In this document: positions 6,287 through 7,144 of the stretch, piece by piece
Layout: every line of letters starts with the position of its first letter
Position numbering within the stretch: position 1 is the first letter of the stretch
NCBI GenBank assembly: GCA_019239815.1
Contig: JAFAZL010000959.1
Span: 1 to 7,144 of the forward strand
Origin: Acidobacteriota bacterium
GTDB taxonomy: Bacteria > Acidobacteriota > Terriglobia > Acidoferrales > UBA7541
Reading direction: 5' to 3'
DNA: 7,144 nt
The notes under the pieces: generated by a model
Database searches by the model: none
Told to the model about the DNA's origin: nothing
Seen by the model: the letters and a program-made list of their open reading frames with translations, nothing else
Made by a program: the position numbers and the translations under genes

Positions 6287-6327
6287 GGGCGGAGCCCTTC
6301 AAAGCTCAGGATGAACAAGCCCCGCCC
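6287..6327 (-). terminator. GC-rich hairpin after asnS, possible terminator containing a diverged repeat core
   Basis: On the asnS strand GGGCGGGGC (complement of 6319-6327) pairs with GCTCCGCCC (complement of 6287-6295): nine pairs, one of them G-U. It begins 18 bases after the asnS stop and is followed by GTCATTTTGT, a broken T-run. The loop is long (23 nt), with a possible inner TTCA/TGAA pair. The loop region (6295-6314) contains TCATCCTGAGC, an 11-base match to the left 33-bp repeat. It is a plausible Rho-independent terminator with an imperfect U-tract, or an interspersed repeat doing that job. Confidence 0.42.
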
Positions 6328-6345
6328 CTACAAGGTCTGATTCGA

Positions 6346-7144
6346 TTAAGGATAAACCCGGTAGAGCATGCGCGGGAAGGGGATGACCTCGCGGATGTGC
6401 TCGGTGCCGCAAATCCAGGCGACGGTGCGCTCCAGGCCCATGCCGAAGCCGGCATGGGGGACACTGCCGTAGCGGCGGAGGTCGAGGTACCACTGGAAGG
6501 ATTCTTCCGGTAAGTTATGCTCTTTCAATCGTTTAACGAGCAGGTCGTAGTCGTGGATGCGCTGGCTGCCGCCGATGATCTCACCGTAGCCCTCGGGAGC
6601 GAGCATGTCAAAAGCGAGTGCCAAATCGGGACGCTCGGCGTCGGGCTGCATGTAGAAGGCTTTGATGGCGGCCGGGTAGCGGTGGACCATAACGGGACGG
6701 TCGAACTCGTTGGAAACGATGGTTTCCTCGTCTCCGCCGATGTCGTCGCCGAACTTTGAGGGGTTGCCGTGCTTCTGGAGGATCTTTATCGCGTCTTCGT
6801 AGGAGATGCGCGGGAAGGGCGGCTTCACGTTTTCGAGCTTCTTGGCGTCGCGCTTGAGCATTTCGAGCTCGCGCGTTTTGTTTTTGAGGACGGACTGGAC
6901 GATGGCGCTGACCAGACCTTCGCCGAGCGCCATCATGTCGTCGAGCGTGGCGTAGGCGGCTTCGGGCTCGAGCATCCAGAATTCGGTGAGGTGGCGGCGG
7001 GTCTTTGATTTTTCGGCGCGGAACGTTGGGCCGAAAGTATAGACCTTGCCGAGCGCCATGGCGGTGGCTTCGATGTAGAGCTGGCAGCTCTGGGTGAGAT
7101 AGGCCTTTTGGTCGTCGATGTAATTCACTTCGAAAAGAGTTGAG
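6346..7144 (-). CDS. asnS: Asparagine--tRNA ligase, C-terminal catalytic part (5' end beyond the window)
   Basis: This cytoplasmic class II aminoacyl-tRNA synthetase charges tRNA-Asn with asparagine. The 265 codons seen cover most of the catalytic domain; the frame is open to the right edge, so the N-terminal OB-fold anticodon-binding domain and motif 1 (roughly 170-190 residues) are missing. Visible: [13 protein letters not shown] (14-26); motif 2, [20 protein letters not shown] (41-60); the subgroup motif [15 protein letters not shown] (188-202); motif 3, [12 protein letters not shown] (232-243); and the C-terminal [12 protein letters not shown] (254-265). GGSQRI and TRRHLTEF with the Glu-rich ending fit AsnRS better than AspRS, which would carry a different insertion and C-terminus. 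The ending is of the Bacillus/Thermus type, unlike the shorter E. coli end. The GTG complementary to 7126-7128 is an internal Val codon, since LFEV-NY continues the family sequence across it. Stop TAA is at 6346-6348; the hairpin at 6287-6327 may terminate it. Confidence 0.97.
   Translation of the reverse strand, partial: STLFEVNYIDDQKAYLTQSCQLYIEATAMALGKVYTFGPTFRAEKSKTRRHLTEFWMLEPEAAYATLDDMMALGEGLVSAIVQSVLKNKTRELEMLKRDAKKLENVKPPFPRISYEDAIKILQKHGNPSKFGDDIGGDEETIVSNEFDRPVMVHRYPAAIKAFYMQPDAERPDLALAFDMLAPEGYGEIIGGSQRIHDYDLLVKRLKEHNLPEESFQWYLDLRRYGSVPHAGFGMGLERTVAWICGTEHIREVIPFPRMLYRVYP

Overview
The window looks like chromosomal DNA of a soil-type member of the Acidobacteriota. The main argument is a PadR-family regulator followed by a large two-module FtsX/MacB-like permease with no ATPase beside it. 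This is the arrangement known as the 'acidobacterial PadR regulator plus acidobacterial duplicated orphan permease (ADOP)'. The moderately GC-rich coding sequence and the intergenic repeats fit, but no rRNA or other taxonomic marker is present, so the assignment is an inference.

Layout. Positions 1-645 (minus) hold the N-terminal 215 codons of D-alanine--D-alanine ligase, running off the left edge. A 258-bp divergent intergenic region follows. Then come padR (904-1248, plus) and the ADOP permease (1370-4015, plus), probably one transcription unit, with a strong GC-rich hairpin in the spacer. A RimJ/RimL-type GNAT acetyltransferase (4089-4631, plus) has its ribosome-binding site inside a nested dyad. 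A small GIY-YIG endonuclease-domain gene (4697-5050, minus) is bracketed by two nearly identical 33-bp repeats in opposite orientation. Arginase (5184-6095, minus) has four copies of a 7-bp repeat in its leader. The window ends inside asparaginyl-tRNA synthetase (6346-7144, minus, 5' end missing), with a GC-rich hairpin just past its stop that may be its terminator.

How the genes relate. Ddl (peptidoglycan precursor synthesis), arginase (arginine to ornithine plus urea) and AsnRS (tRNA charging) are housekeeping or central-metabolism enzymes with no obvious shared pathway. PadR and ADOP are a likely regulator/target pair. The GNAT and GIY-YIG genes look like stand-alone accessory genes. The most unusual part is 4674-5136: the GIY-YIG gene lies inside an inverted pair of interspersed repeats, and one copy supplies the gene's stop codon. 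A shorter version of the same repeat core occurs at 6295-6314. This could be a small repeat-nuclease unit or a chance insertion of REP-like elements, which comparison across genomes would distinguish.

No tRNA, rRNA, CRISPR array, transposase or prophage gene was seen.
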